Origin: Formosa undariae
GTDB taxonomy: Bacteria > Bacteroidota > Bacteroidia > Flavobacteriales > Flavobacteriaceae
Assembly (NCBI RefSeq): GCF_042427615.1
Contig: NZ_JBHMEZ010000003.1
Span: 868,001 to 932,000, forward strand
Reading direction: 5' to 3'
DNA length: 64,000 nucleotides
The position numbers and the translations under genes are program-made. The notes under the pieces are model-generated. The model was not told the origin of the DNA and made no database searches. It saw nothing but the letters and a program-made list of their open reading frames with translations. Position 1 is the stretch's first letter. The number at the start of each line of letters is the position of its first letter. Shown in pieces: positions 16,503 to 25,630 of this stretch.

Positions 16503-18413
16503 TTAGTGTTTAGCATCTAAAACTTCAAACTGGGAATTGTTTGAAATATACTCTGGTACGATGCTTTTTATTATCGAAACGGTTTCTAAGGTTTTACAAT
16601 TGGCATTATTCTCTTTTAAAATTAAAATTTGATTTAAAATGGTATCGACATCAATTTTCCTAGCTTTAGCTATCATTATTTTTTCATGATAGGTTGGCTT
16701 GGTGTTTTCTCCATTGGCTAATAATTCTTCGTAAATTTTTTCTCCGGGTCGCAGTCCTGTTATTTTTATATCGATATCCTTTGGATAGCTTAGCCCAGAC
16801 AGCGTAATCATGTTTAACGCTAAATCGAATATTTTAACAGAAGTCCCCATATCGAAAACATAAATCTCACCGCCACTTCCCATAGCCGCTGCTTCCAGAA
16901 CCAAAGAACAAGCTTCGGGAATCGTCATAAAAAATCGCGTAATATCTTTGTGGGTTACCGTTAACGGCCCTCCTTTTTCAATTTGTTTTTTAAACAATGG
17001 AATCACAGATCCATTAGATCCCAATACATTACCAAACCTTGTGGTTATAAATTTTGTAACACCTTTTTTATGCAAACAACTAATATATAATTCGGCAATA
17101 CGCTTAGTCGCTCCCATAACATTAGTTGGGTTAACCGCTTTATCTGTAGAAATCATGACGAACTTAGTAACGCCATATTTAACAGATAAATTAGAAATAT
17201 TCATAGTCCCACCAACATTCACACTCACTGCTTCGTAGGGGTTGTTTTCCATAAGAGGCACATGCTTATAGGCTGCCGCATGAAACACGAAATCCGGTTT
17301 ATATTTTGCGAATAATTGATCCATTCTAATCACCGTCCGCACGTCTGCGATAATGACTTCAAAATTATCAACTTCATTTTGAATAAACTCTTGTTGGAGC
17401 TCGTATAACGGGGACTCTGCAATATCTACTAAGACTAATTTCTTATAGTTAAAATGCGATAATTTCCTGGCAATTTCACTTCCTATAGATCCCGCAGCAC
17501 CAGACACTAGAATCACTTTATCCTTGTACTCGTCTATCAAAATGGGATTCACAATATTAATAGGGGCTCTTCCTAATAAATCTACGATGTTTACATCTTT
17601 AATTTGACTTACCTGTAAATCCCCATCAATCCATTGTTGCACCGGTGGTACTATTTTAACCTTTATAGATTTTGAAAGAAAATCTTTAGTAATTTCTAAA
17701 AGACGTTCAGAACTTATACTTTGAATTGAGATAATAATCTCATCTAAATTATGTTCCTTAATAAATTCGGTGGTAATATTCTGCAGACTGTAAACCTCTA
17801 ATCGGTTTATTTTCTTTCCGATTTTTTCAGGATTATCGTCTATGTACCCAACGACTTCAATATTACTTTTCGAATCGTTAGTTATCGCATCATGCGCTAC
17901 AATTCCAGAAATACCAGCACCATACAACAAAATCTTATGCTTTCGTTTTCTATATATTAATTGTTCCGATTTTATACTTTGATATATGGAACGAATCAAA
18001 AACTTTACTCCTATAAGAAAAAATATATTCAGTAATAAGTGGATATATATAATCGATCCCGGTATATTAAAGACAGTATCAAACTCGTAGTTTCTACTTA
18101 AATACGTAGAAATTATTAAAATTGTGGCTAGAATATTTATACCAACAACAATATTAATCACGTCTCTTACTCCCGTGAATCTCACAACGCCTCTGTGCGA
18201 ATTAACCACGATAAAACTAAACGTTGCAGCAAGTAGAACAAAAGGCACTTGCTTTAAAAACGTGACGATATCAAAAGATATTTCAAAATTATATCTAATC
18301 ACATACGCCAGAAAAAAGGTAACCGTAATCAAACATAAATCGAAAGATAATACAAGCCATTTTGAGGCATATCTATCCGCGAGTTTGTTTAGTAAATTAT
18401 TTATTTTATCCAA
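16503..18413 (-). CDS. UDP-GlcNAc 4,6-dehydratase, membrane-anchored (PglF/WbpM/CapD type)
   Basis: A 636-residue protein with four N-terminal membrane helices (about 15-130), a CoA-binding-like Rossmann domain (YGAGISGIVAHDAI) and a C-terminal SDR domain. The latter has the NAD motif GAAGSIGSEIAR and the catalytic stretch STDKAVNPTNVMGATKR. A methionine replaces the usual tyrosine of the SDR triad, as is known for this long dehydratase subfamily. It converts UDP-GlcNAc to the 4-keto-6-deoxy sugar, the first step to UDP-QuiNAc4N (bacillosamine). The upstream aminotransferase gene overlaps its start by 8 bases and supplies the next step. Confidence 0.93.
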   Translation of the reverse strand: MDKINNLLNKLADRYASKWLVLSFDLCLITVTFFLAYVIRYNFEISFDIVTFLKQVPFVLLAATFSFIVVNSHRGVVRFTGVRDVINIVVGINILATILIISTYLSRNYEFDTVFNIPGSIIYIHLLLNIFFLIGVKFLIRSIYQSIKSEQLIYRKRKHKILLYGAGISGIVAHDAITNDSKSNIEVVGYIDDNPEKIGKKINRLEVYSLQNITTEFIKEHNLDEIIISIQSISSERLLEITKDFLSKSIKVKIVPPVQQWIDGDLQVSQIKDVNIVDLLGRAPINIVNPILIDEYKDKVILVSGAAGSIGSEIARKLSHFNYKKLVLVDIAESPLYELQQEFIQNEVDNFEVIIADVRTVIRMDQLFAKYKPDFVFHAAAYKHVPLMENNPYEAVSVNVGGTMNISNLSVKYGVTKFVMISTDKAVNPTNVMGATKRIAELYISCLHKKGVTKFITTRFGNVLGSNGSVIPLFKKQIEKGGPLTVTHKDITRFFMTIPEACSLVLEAAAMGSGGEIYVFDMGTSVKIFDLALNMITLSGLSYPKDIDIKITGLRPGEKIYEELLANGENTKPTYHEKIMIAKARKIDVDTILNQILILKENNANCKTLETVSIIKSIVPEYISNNSQFEVLDAKH

Positions 18414-19527
18414 AATAATTGATAATTAATGAAACGATTCTATTTAGGTCTTCTTCAGTTAAATTAGATCCACTTGGCAAACACAAACCGCGATCAAATA
18501 AATCATCAGAAACACCATTTAAATACTTAGGAGCATCTTTAAACACGGGTTGCTGATGCATGGGTTTCCATAAAGGCCGCGATTCTATATTATCTTCTTC
18601 CAAGTGCATTCTTAAACCTTCTTGAGTTGTATTATCTTTTAACAACATACAAGTAAGCCAACGATTAGAGTAAAAACCTTCAGGTTCTTCTAAAAATTGT
18701 ATGCCATCAATATGTTGTAATTGGTCCTTATAAAACTGAAAATTTGCACGTCTTTTCTGAACATGATCTTCTAAAATCATCATTTGTCCACGTCCAATTC
18801 CAGCAACAATATTCGACATTCTGTAGTTGTATCCGATCTGGGAATGTACATATGCTACGGCGTTATCTTTAGCTTGAGTCGCTAGAAACACAGCTTTATC
18901 CCTATTTTCTTTTGATGCGCAGACCAGAGCACCTCCACCCGATGTTGTAATAATTTTATTACCGTTAAATGAAAGTATAGCATAATCGCCAAACGTTCCA
19001 CATTTCTGATTGTTATAAGTGCTTCCCAAAGATTCTGCACTATCTTCTACTATAGGAATATTGTATGTTTTTGAAATCGCTTGAATTTCTGCTACTTTAT
19101 ACGGCATACCGTATAAATGAACAGCAATGATGGCTTTTGGTTTTTTTCCTTTACTCATCCGGTCTTTAATGGCCGTTTCTAGAAGAATAGGACACATATT
19201 CCAAGTGTCTCGTTCACTATCTACAAAAACGGGTGTTGCACCTTGATAAACAATTGGATTTGCTGAAGCAGAAAATGTTTTAGACTGACAGATCACCTCA
19301 TCTCCAGCTCCTATTTTTAATAAAATTAAAGCTAAATGCAAAGCCGCTGTACCCGCACTTACGGCTGCGACTTCTTTATTTTGATTTAGATAGCTTTTTA
19401 AGTCATCTTCAAAACCAACAACATTAGGACCTAAAGGAGCGATCCAATTGGTAGAAAAGGCTTCATTAATAAAACCAATTTCGTGTCCACTCATATGTGG
19501 TGATGATAACCATATTTTTGAATTCAT
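18406..19527 (-). CDS. DegT/DnrJ/EryC1-family PLP aminotransferase (PglE/LegC-like)
   Basis: A 373-residue sugar aminotransferase. The start at 19527 (MNSKIWLSSPHMSG) is the family-typical N-terminus; a longer frame to 19596 adds unlikely residues. Key elements are SAGTAALHLAL (phosphate binding), EDSAESLGS (Asp162) and SFNGNKIITTSGGG with Lys191 as the PLP lysine. The neighbouring dehydratase and PglD-like acyltransferase make it very likely the enzyme that aminates C4 of the UDP-4-keto-6-deoxy-GlcNAc to give UDP-QuiNAc4N. It is the first gene of the aminotransferase-dehydratase-wza-wzc operon. Confidence 0.92.
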   Translation of the reverse strand: MNSKIWLSSPHMSGHEIGFINEAFSTNWIAPLGPNVVGFEDDLKSYLNQNKEVAAVSAGTAALHLALILLKIGAGDEVICQSKTFSASANPIVYQGATPVFVDSERDTWNMCPILLETAIKDRMSKGKKPKAIIAVHLYGMPYKVAEIQAISKTYNIPIVEDSAESLGSTYNNQKCGTFGDYAILSFNGNKIITTSGGGALVCASKENRDKAVFLATQAKDNAVAYVHSQIGYNYRMSNIVAGIGRGQMMILEDHVQKRRANFQFYKDQLQHIDGIQFLEEPEGFYSNRWLTCMLLKDNTTQEGLRMHLEEDNIESRPLWKPMHQQPVFKDAPKYLNGVSDDLFDRGLCLPSGSNLTEEDLNRIVSLIINYFG

Positions 19528-20302
19528 AAGTAAAATTGTTACAAAAAAATAAAAACAAATTTTATGTCTATGTTGAAGATTGTCACATAAAAACAAAACC
19601 TAAAGCAAATTATTTATTATTACCTTGTAATATTAATATGTTATTTAAATATCAGTAAATTTATTAAGAATAATTCAATAAAAACGATGAATAGCAGATA
19701 TTTACGTTAATTACTGAATTAAAGTTATAGGATTAATTATTTCTAAAAATGTTTAGAATATCATAACTTTTAACCTTAAAATTATAAAGTAAATATAATT
19801 TTTAAACGATAGTAAGGAATAGTATAATTGGTTGCTTTTTCAGACATTCGTGTCAAATTAATTTTCCATGTATTTAAGACTATTAGTCAGCACTATAAAT
19901 AAAAAAAATCGAATTGTTCCGTCTTTAAAATAGCCTGAATTGACGAAATCGTGGGTCAGTATAGTTTTCGTCAGTTTCATATTGGCATACCAATATGAAA
20001 CTAATACTTAAAATAAGATAAATTTAAGATCTTTAAACCAAATGTATCTGCAAACCACAATTAACTGATATACACACATTTATTTATTTTTTTATTATAG
20101 TGCATTCAAACATAAATATGTAAAAATTATTAAATTTGAATGTTCCCGAACGTTTCAGTTTAATAGTCAGTTATTACGCGAAAAGAATGTTTGTTTTAAC
20201 CTTATTTATTATCATCTTACTCAAAATTTAAAAATCTTTATAAAACAAAGCATCATTTACAACTAGACGTTTTTTGTTAAAAATGCTAAACTAATATTAT
20301 AT
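19528..20302. other. 775-base intergenic gap between divergent operons
   Basis: No coding frame is visible. The DNA is very AT-rich and must hold the promoters of the aminotransferase operon (minus strand) and of the small phosphoglycosyltransferase gene (plus strand), but I could not place either with confidence. Its only clear structure is the perfect inverted repeat at 19973-20002, listed separately. Confidence 0.6.
19973..20002. promoter_or_regulatory. Perfect 13-bp inverted repeat with 4-base loop
   Basis: AGTTTCATATTGG, CATA, CCAATATGAAACT: a perfect 13-bp stem with a tetraloop. It lies in the middle of the divergent gap, about 300 bases from the plus-strand gene and 445 from the minus-strand gene, without a T run. 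It could be an operator, an RNA hairpin in a long leader, or a stray terminator. Confidence 0.5.
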
Positions 20303-20947
20303 ATGTACAACACAGTATTTAAAAGGATTATCGATTTTACAGCTGCTTTAATAGGTTTTATACTCTTATTTCCAATATTTTTATTGGTCACTTTAATTTT
20401 ACTGGTAACCAATGGTCAGCCTTTCTTTTTTCAAAGAAGACCGGGAAAAAACGAAAAAGTTTTTAAAATTATGAAGTTTAAATCCATGTCCGATAAAAAG
20501 GATGCGCACGGTAAACTTTTACCAGATTCCGAACGCGTAACGGCTTTAGGTACATTTATTAGAAAAACCTCTTTAGACGAAATTCCACAATTATTAAATG
20601 TAATTAAAGGAGATATGAGCTTAATTGGGCCACGACCTTTACTCGTAAGATATTTACCATATTACACAAATGAAGAGAAGTTAAGACATACGGTTCGTCC
20701 TGGAATCACAGGACTGGCACAGGTTTCAGGAAGAAACTCTATAAGCTGGGACGACAAATTAGCTATAGATGTAGAATACGTAAAAAATATAAGTTTCCTA
20801 TTAGATATAAAAATCTTATTAAAAACTGTTGGAAAAGTGATTAGCGTGTCTGATATAGAATTAAGTCCTGATGTATTAGATTTAGGTGCAGATAGGGAGG
20901 AAAAACGCAATAAAAAATTAACGAATCAGGACAAATTACAGTCATAG
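20303..20947 (+). CDS. Small phosphoglycosyltransferase (PglC-like initiating enzyme)
   Basis: A 214-residue monotopic enzyme: one N-terminal hydrophobic re-entrant helix (about 12-35) and the bacterial sugar transferase domain with FFQRRPGKNEKVFKIMKFKSM, the catalytic Asp-Glu pair in KTSLDEIPQLLNVIKGDMSLIGPRP, and RPGITGLAQVSGRN. It transfers a phospho-sugar from a UDP-sugar to undecaprenyl phosphate. It is the short form, like PglC, and is surrounded by bacillosamine genes, so UDP-diacylated-bacillosamine is the likely substrate. It is convergent with the acyltransferase gene, 22 bases apart. Confidence 0.92.
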   Translation: MYNTVFKRIIDFTAALIGFILLFPIFLLVTLILLVTNGQPFFFQRRPGKNEKVFKIMKFKSMSDKKDAHGKLLPDSERVTALGTFIRKTSLDEIPQLLNVIKGDMSLIGPRPLLVRYLPYYTNEEKLRHTVRPGITGLAQVSGRNSISWDDKLAIDVEYVKNISFLLDIKILLKTVGKVISVSDIELSPDVLDLGADREEKRNKKLTNQDKLQS

Positions 20948-20969
20948 TATAATAGTATACATTTAGCCT

Positions 20970-21632
20970 TTACACTTTTGGAATAGCCATAACCTTTTCT
21001 TTAAATCTATAGAAAATAGTCGTATCATCTTGTATACTTCTATCGACAATCATTCCAGCCTGAATCACATTATTATTACCAATTTCTACACCAGGTAATA
21101 CCATAGAGCGTAAGGCAAAATAATTATAATTTCCAACTTTCGCCGCACCTGCAATACCTGCTACAGATAAAAAGTTGCAGTCCCCAACAACACAATCATG
21201 ACTAATAAAACTATAAGCCATTAAAAGATTATAGCTCCCCAGTTTGCTGTATTTTTCTAAAATACAAAATGGAAATACAATATTACCTTCGCCTATATCT
21301 AAGTCTTTTGGCATAACAACACTGTGATGGATCAGACTCCCAATATTAGCCTTTTTAGCCTTTAGTGCTTCAATCATTTGGGCTTTAAACTTCAAGCTCA
21401 TTACAGCAATTAAAACCTCCTCGTCTGCTTTAGGAATATAGTCGTCTATATCACACAATACAGGTGCCTCGAAGGTGTATTTATTATAATTATCTTCTAA
21501 ATGGTCTGCATAATCAATATAGCCTCGAATATTAATTTGTTCTTCTTTTTCTAATTGAGAATTAATGTCTTCTATTAAAAAAGTCACCTCCGAAGCACAT
21601 CCCCCTGTACCTAAAATAATTACATTTCTCAT
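20970..21632 (-). CDS. PglD/NeuD-like sugar N-acyltransferase, left-handed beta-helix
   Basis: A 220-residue enzyme of the PglD/NeuD family. The N-terminal Rossmann-like domain begins MRNVIILGTGGCASEVTFLI, binding the UDP-sugar. The C-terminal part is a hexapeptide-repeat beta-helix, with a candidate catalytic His in FISHDCVVGDCNF. PglD acetylates the C4 amine of UDP-QuiNAc4N using acetyl-CoA. Here the gene is the last of the acyl-carrier operon, 63 bases after an acyl carrier protein gene, so it may use an acyl-ACP donor instead; that is inference. Confidence 0.87.
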   Translation of the reverse strand: MRNVIILGTGGCASEVTFLIEDINSQLEKEEQINIRGYIDYADHLEDNYNKYTFEAPVLCDIDDYIPKADEEVLIAVMSLKFKAQMIEALKAKKANIGSLIHHSVVMPKDLDIGEGNIVFPFCILEKYSKLGSYNLLMAYSFISHDCVVGDCNFLSVAGIAGAAKVGNYNYFALRSMVLPGVEIGNNNVIQAGMIVDRSIQDDTTIFYRFKEKVMAIPKV

Positions 21633-21695
21633 AGCTTATTTTTATTATATTTTAAATCGATAGTTGTAGTCAAGTCTTCTGTACGGTTTCAAAAT

Positions 21696-21911
21696 CTACA
21701 TTCTACTTTGAATAAGATCTTTTAATCCCTGCACGGTATCTGCGCCTTCAATTTCATCTGACGAAAATTGTACATCAAAATCGGAATCGCAATATGCGAT
21801 AATAGACAAAATGGTTAAAGAGTCCCAAACGTCAAAAGACTCTAAACTATCTGTAAGCTCTACTGATTCTACTTCTAAAAGGTCTGCGATTGATTCTAAA
21901 TAGTTTTCCAT
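21696..21911 (-). CDS. Acyl carrier protein (first of two in the operon)
   Basis: A 71-residue acidic helical protein of the phosphopantetheine-binding family. The attachment serine is Ser31 in FDVWDSLTIL, the usual DSL context. It lies 4 bases after the ketoacyl synthase III gene and before the PglD-like acyltransferase gene. It probably carries the acyl intermediate between these two enzymes rather than serving general fatty acid synthesis. Confidence 0.88.
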   Translation of the reverse strand: MENYLESIADLLEVESVELTDSLESFDVWDSLTILSIIAYCDSDFDVQFSSDEIEGADTVQGLKDLIQSRM

Positions 21912-21915
21912 AAGT

Positions 21916-22986
21916 TTAATTTTTATAATCTATTATTTTACAAAAGTTTAAATTCCCAACATCCATTAAAAGTGAAGACCAACTTAGCCCAGCTCCAAAA
22001 CCACCTAAACATAATTTAAAAGATTCCGTTTCTAATGTTTTCCCCAAATTGTACGTAATATTGGTCGGAATGGTAACACTGTTAGCATTTCCAAAATTTT
22101 CTACAATGTTGTTCGGTAATTTCTCATAGGAAACGTTCATTTTATCAGCTAGTTTTTTCAGCATAAATTTATTCGGCTGGTGAAACATAAAATAGTCTAC
22201 GTCATCTTTAGAAATTTTTGCTTTGTCTAATAAATTATCAACCATTACAGGCACTTCGGTCTGAACGAAATTGAACACATCGTCACCTTTCATAACCAAA
22301 TGATCCAGCGCTCTAGAATTCCCACTACTATCTTCTTCTAATTTTGCAGTTTCAGGATTAGAGGGTAATTTAAAACCTCCTGCAGGTATATATAAGGATT
22401 CAACACCCTTTCCTTCTGTTTTTATCGATCCGTAAATAGTTGATGTATTCGAATCTTTCTCTACTATAGTTATCGCGGCACCATCGCCTTGTATCGGTCG
22501 GCTTCCCCGATCGTGTTTAGACACTTTCTTACTAAATGTATCAGCATTAAGAACAACAACTTTATTAATCTCCTCTTGCTCTAACAACATAAAAGCTTGC
22601 ATTAAACCAATAGGATATCCTGAACATGCTAGACTAGTATCTAAGCAAACAACATCTTGTTTTAAGTCTAATTTACCATGAATAACATGACTTGTAGAAG
22701 GAATAATATAGTCGTGCGATTGAGAGACAAGTACGATGCCATCTATATCTTTTTTATCTAAAAGGTTGTTTTCAAACAAATAATTTAAGCCAAAAACACA
22801 TAAGTCAGAGATCGTAGTCCCTTCAGAAACTATGCGCCTTTTATTATATCCCATGATTAACTTAAGTTTCATGGACTGCCCTTTTGAAAATGCATAATTA
22901 TCTATTTCATCTTCAAATTTTACTTCATTTTCAGGCAACACAGTAAGTATTCCTGTAATCTTTTTATTATGATATTTTAAATTCAT
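21916..22986 (-). CDS. 3-oxoacyl-ACP synthase III (FabH-like ketoacyl synthase)
   Basis: A 356-residue thiolase-fold condensing enzyme. The KAS III catalytic triad is visible: Cys121 in TSLACSGYPIG, His269 in MFHQPNKF and Asn300 in ENFGNANSVTIP. The C-terminal LGGFGAGLSW is typical. It is divergent from house-keeping FabH and belongs to the group found in specialised clusters. It either extends a short starter with malonyl-ACP or transfers an acyl group between carriers. It is followed after 4 bases by an ACP gene. Confidence 0.9.
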   Translation of the reverse strand: MNLKYHNKKITGILTVLPENEVKFEDEIDNYAFSKGQSMKLKLIMGYNKRRIVSEGTTISDLCVFGLNYLFENNLLDKKDIDGIVLVSQSHDYIIPSTSHVIHGKLDLKQDVVCLDTSLACSGYPIGLMQAFMLLEQEEINKVVVLNADTFSKKVSKHDRGSRPIQGDGAAITIVEKDSNTSTIYGSIKTEGKGVESLYIPAGGFKLPSNPETAKLEEDSSGNSRALDHLVMKGDDVFNFVQTEVPVMVDNLLDKAKISKDDVDYFMFHQPNKFMLKKLADKMNVSYEKLPNNIVENFGNANSVTIPTNITYNLGKTLETESFKLCLGGFGAGLSWSSLLMDVGNLNFCKIIDYKN

Positions 22987-23140
22987 GCGGTGGTTAGTTT
23001 GTTTGTTAGTATCGTACTATCTAATGTGCATATTAATATAAAATATTTTACGTAATAAGCTGATTTTTATAGTTTAAAGTAATTAAAAATTGGTTGAATT
23101 GTTATTCCGGATTTAAATTCATGACCTTCAATATAGAAAA

Positions 23141-25630
23141 TCAAATCAGTGGTCCTCCAAAGGTGCTCCATCGTACCATTCTATCCATTAAAAATATGCC
23201 ATCCCAAGGCGATTCAAAATTTAACATTCTACCCAATTCAGGACAACGCATTACACCTTTTCCAACAGCTTTTTCGGCGAAATGCAATGCTTTTTCGCCG
23301 CTAGCGGCTAATCCAATAGTTTGTATCGTATCGTCTATATGTTCTAAAGTATCTTCGATATGCGCTACAGGATGCACCATAATTACTCTAGAATAAATCG
23401 GAGCGTTTAAATTCTTGTCTTCAGAAAAAACAACCGTCCATGTCGTGTCTTCGCTACTCCACACTTGGCCTTTAAAATCGTACAATCCCCTTACAGAATG
23501 TATAGCCGATATTTGCTCTACAGAGACTTCTCCTTTTGGAATTTGCAGACTTGTTTTCTTAAAGCCATCTGCTAGTAAGGCACAAAATTCTTCAGGAGAA
23601 ACGCTGCCACCGGTTTCTATATATAGATTATGTGGAGAAGCACAACCTGTTTGATCGAATACACTCGAATCTACAGCCACTTTCCGTGCTAATTTTCGTG
23701 CTTTTCTTTCCGTTAGTAAAACGTCTCTAGATATTGCCGAAAAAGAAATTTTTGGTCCGAATATAATATCTTCTGTTTCAAACAGAGAAGGATATTTCGC
23801 TACTGTTTCTACAGCTTCTTTTCCGCCCCATGCAATTCTCACGTGTGCCGATTTAGACATGAACTCACCCATGTTTTTGTCTGTATGAGAAAAATACACA
23901 ACTGCAATGGTCTGTAGCAAATCATCTCCAGTAATGGTATAATTCCCTCTAGTAGTAAAACTTAAACCTTCAAAACACTTTAATAAATGAGCAAAAACAC
24001 CTTCATCTTTCGAAGAAATTTTTAAAAGATTTACATTTTTAGTCAGTATCGATTGTAATAGCGCAAACATGCCTAAAACTTGAACATTTCCTGCCAACCA
24101 ATGGCACACTAAACCGCGCTGATTCGCTTTTAAGAATTGTTTTCTAGACGAATTTAAGGGCAAAAATCCATCAATATATTGTCGATTACCTCTAAGGCCA
24201 ATGGTTGCTATTCGGTTAAGATGTATGGGTTTAGCCCAATTAGCCAAAAAGCCTAAACCCTTCTCTTTTAGGGATAATAAATCGCCCTCACCTTGCATCC
24301 ATAGTTTTGAAGCTTCACCAATTAATCCTATTAAAGCATCAATTGGCTGCATGCTAAGCCATTCCTTTTTACTGTTTAATTCGGAAATAATTTCTTTTAG
24401 TTGAAGTTCCGATGACTGAGAACGATCAATTTGTTTTCCGTTCCAGTAATGAATTTCTAATTTAGATTTTTCTACTGAATGCGTAGCTTCATCGGCAACA
24501 GAAAACTTTAATTTGCTGCCAAGAATATCTCCACATCCTCTAATTTCAGCCTTCTTTAAACGTCCTAAAATTTTAAATCTAGTGCCGTGTCTACCTTGCG
24601 GACAAGGTTCTGGGTTTATAACGCCTACATCGTCTGTTAAAACAACATTTCCAGGATAAGAATGTGGTATAGGCGATAAAAACTCTAAAACACCTTCTTC
24701 GCCATCCGGCATCCGTTCTCGCGTTACCGGATCCCGAACAATAAGGTTAGAATATAGTGGCGTATGTTTCCAACCACATTCACAATCAGGGTAGTTTAAT
24801 CCCATTTGTTCCGTAAATCCATAAATATCTATAACATGCTCTGCCTTTACGGAAAACAATGTGGCCATAGATTGATTAAACTGAATCTTACTTATCTTTT
24901 CGTGTTCTAACTTTTTCCATCCTCCAATATGAATAATTTTAGATCCTTTGGGCAGACTAAAAGCAATCCCTTTGTCTAATAACGGTTTTACAACTTGGGC
25001 GTATAGCATATACGTGAACCCAAAGACTACAATCGGGATATCAGGATCTAATTGCCCTATAAATGCGTTTGTTTTCTCAATGTCTATGGCTACGCTTTCG
25101 TCGGCTTGCATCTCTAGAGCATAATGCACTTGGTTCGCAAAATTTAAATAGCCTCCAATAGCGGCATATCGTGCACCCAAAAATTTTATATTTTCAGGCT
25201 TCGGAATCACATCAACAACAATAAAAGATGTACGCTCGGCCCCTATAAAGTCCTTAATAACCTTAATCATAACCTTAGATTGTCGTTTTGCAGTAATCTT
25301 ATCTAAAACTACAGTACTGGGAACTCCTGAAGTTGCCGAAGATTGCAATGCGAGTTTAACATCGCTATCTGGTATGGATTTTAAATGCGCACCTAAATCT
25401 TTAAAAACACTGACTGAAATAGGTGGGATTTCACTTAACTCACCTTGAAACCCGTAGGGATTAAAGCCTTTATTCAGACAAAAATTCTTGTATTGCGCGT
25501 TATTATCGAAATGAAATTTTAATTCTTCTAATAAGGCTTCAAAAAATAACGGATCCTTTTCATCTGCATCTAATGTGTACGGGTTTAAACTAATTAGTTC
25601 ATCTGTTTTTGTTATCGTAGCTTTTCTCAT
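23141..25630 (-). CDS. LuxE-LuxC fusion: acyl-protein synthetase plus acyl-CoA reductase
   Basis: An 829-residue two-domain protein. Residues 1 to about 365 match LuxE-type acyl-protein synthetases, which activate a fatty acid as acyl-AMP and hold it on a cysteine. Visible motifs are SSATSGVPSTVVLD, FGFTYMLYA and DIYGFTEQMGLNYPDCECG. Residues from about 400 to the end match LuxC-type NAD(P)H acyl reductases, with GNVQVLGMFALLQS and the catalytic Cys663 in FDQTGCASPHNLY. In bioluminescence the two activities are separate proteins and make a long-chain aldehyde; there is no luciferase here. It overlaps the alcohol dehydrogenase gene by 4 bases. The natural substrate is unknown; an activated acyl group reduced to an aldehyde is the likely chemistry. 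Confidence 0.88.
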   Translation of the reverse strand: MRKATITKTDELISLNPYTLDADEKDPLFFEALLEELKFHFDNNAQYKNFCLNKGFNPYGFQGELSEIPPISVSVFKDLGAHLKSIPDSDVKLALQSSATSGVPSTVVLDKITAKRQSKVMIKVIKDFIGAERTSFIVVDVIPKPENIKFLGARYAAIGGYLNFANQVHYALEMQADESVAIDIEKTNAFIGQLDPDIPIVVFGFTYMLYAQVVKPLLDKGIAFSLPKGSKIIHIGGWKKLEHEKISKIQFNQSMATLFSVKAEHVIDIYGFTEQMGLNYPDCECGWKHTPLYSNLIVRDPVTRERMPDGEEGVLEFLSPIPHSYPGNVVLTDDVGVINPEPCPQGRHGTRFKILGRLKKAEIRGCGDILGSKLKFSVADEATHSVEKSKLEIHYWNGKQIDRSQSSELQLKEIISELNSKKEWLSMQPIDALIGLIGEASKLWMQGEGDLLSLKEKGLGFLANWAKPIHLNRIATIGLRGNRQYIDGFLPLNSSRKQFLKANQRGLVCHWLAGNVQVLGMFALLQSILTKNVNLLKISSKDEGVFAHLLKCFEGLSFTTRGNYTITGDDLLQTIAVVYFSHTDKNMGEFMSKSAHVRIAWGGKEAVETVAKYPSLFETEDIIFGPKISFSAISRDVLLTERKARKLARKVAVDSSVFDQTGCASPHNLYIETGGSVSPEEFCALLADGFKKTSLQIPKGEVSVEQISAIHSVRGLYDFKGQVWSSEDTTWTVVFSEDKNLNAPIYSRVIMVHPVAHIEDTLEHIDDTIQTIGLAASGEKALHFAEKAVGKGVMRCPELGRMLNFESPWDGIFLMDRMVRWSTFGGPLI

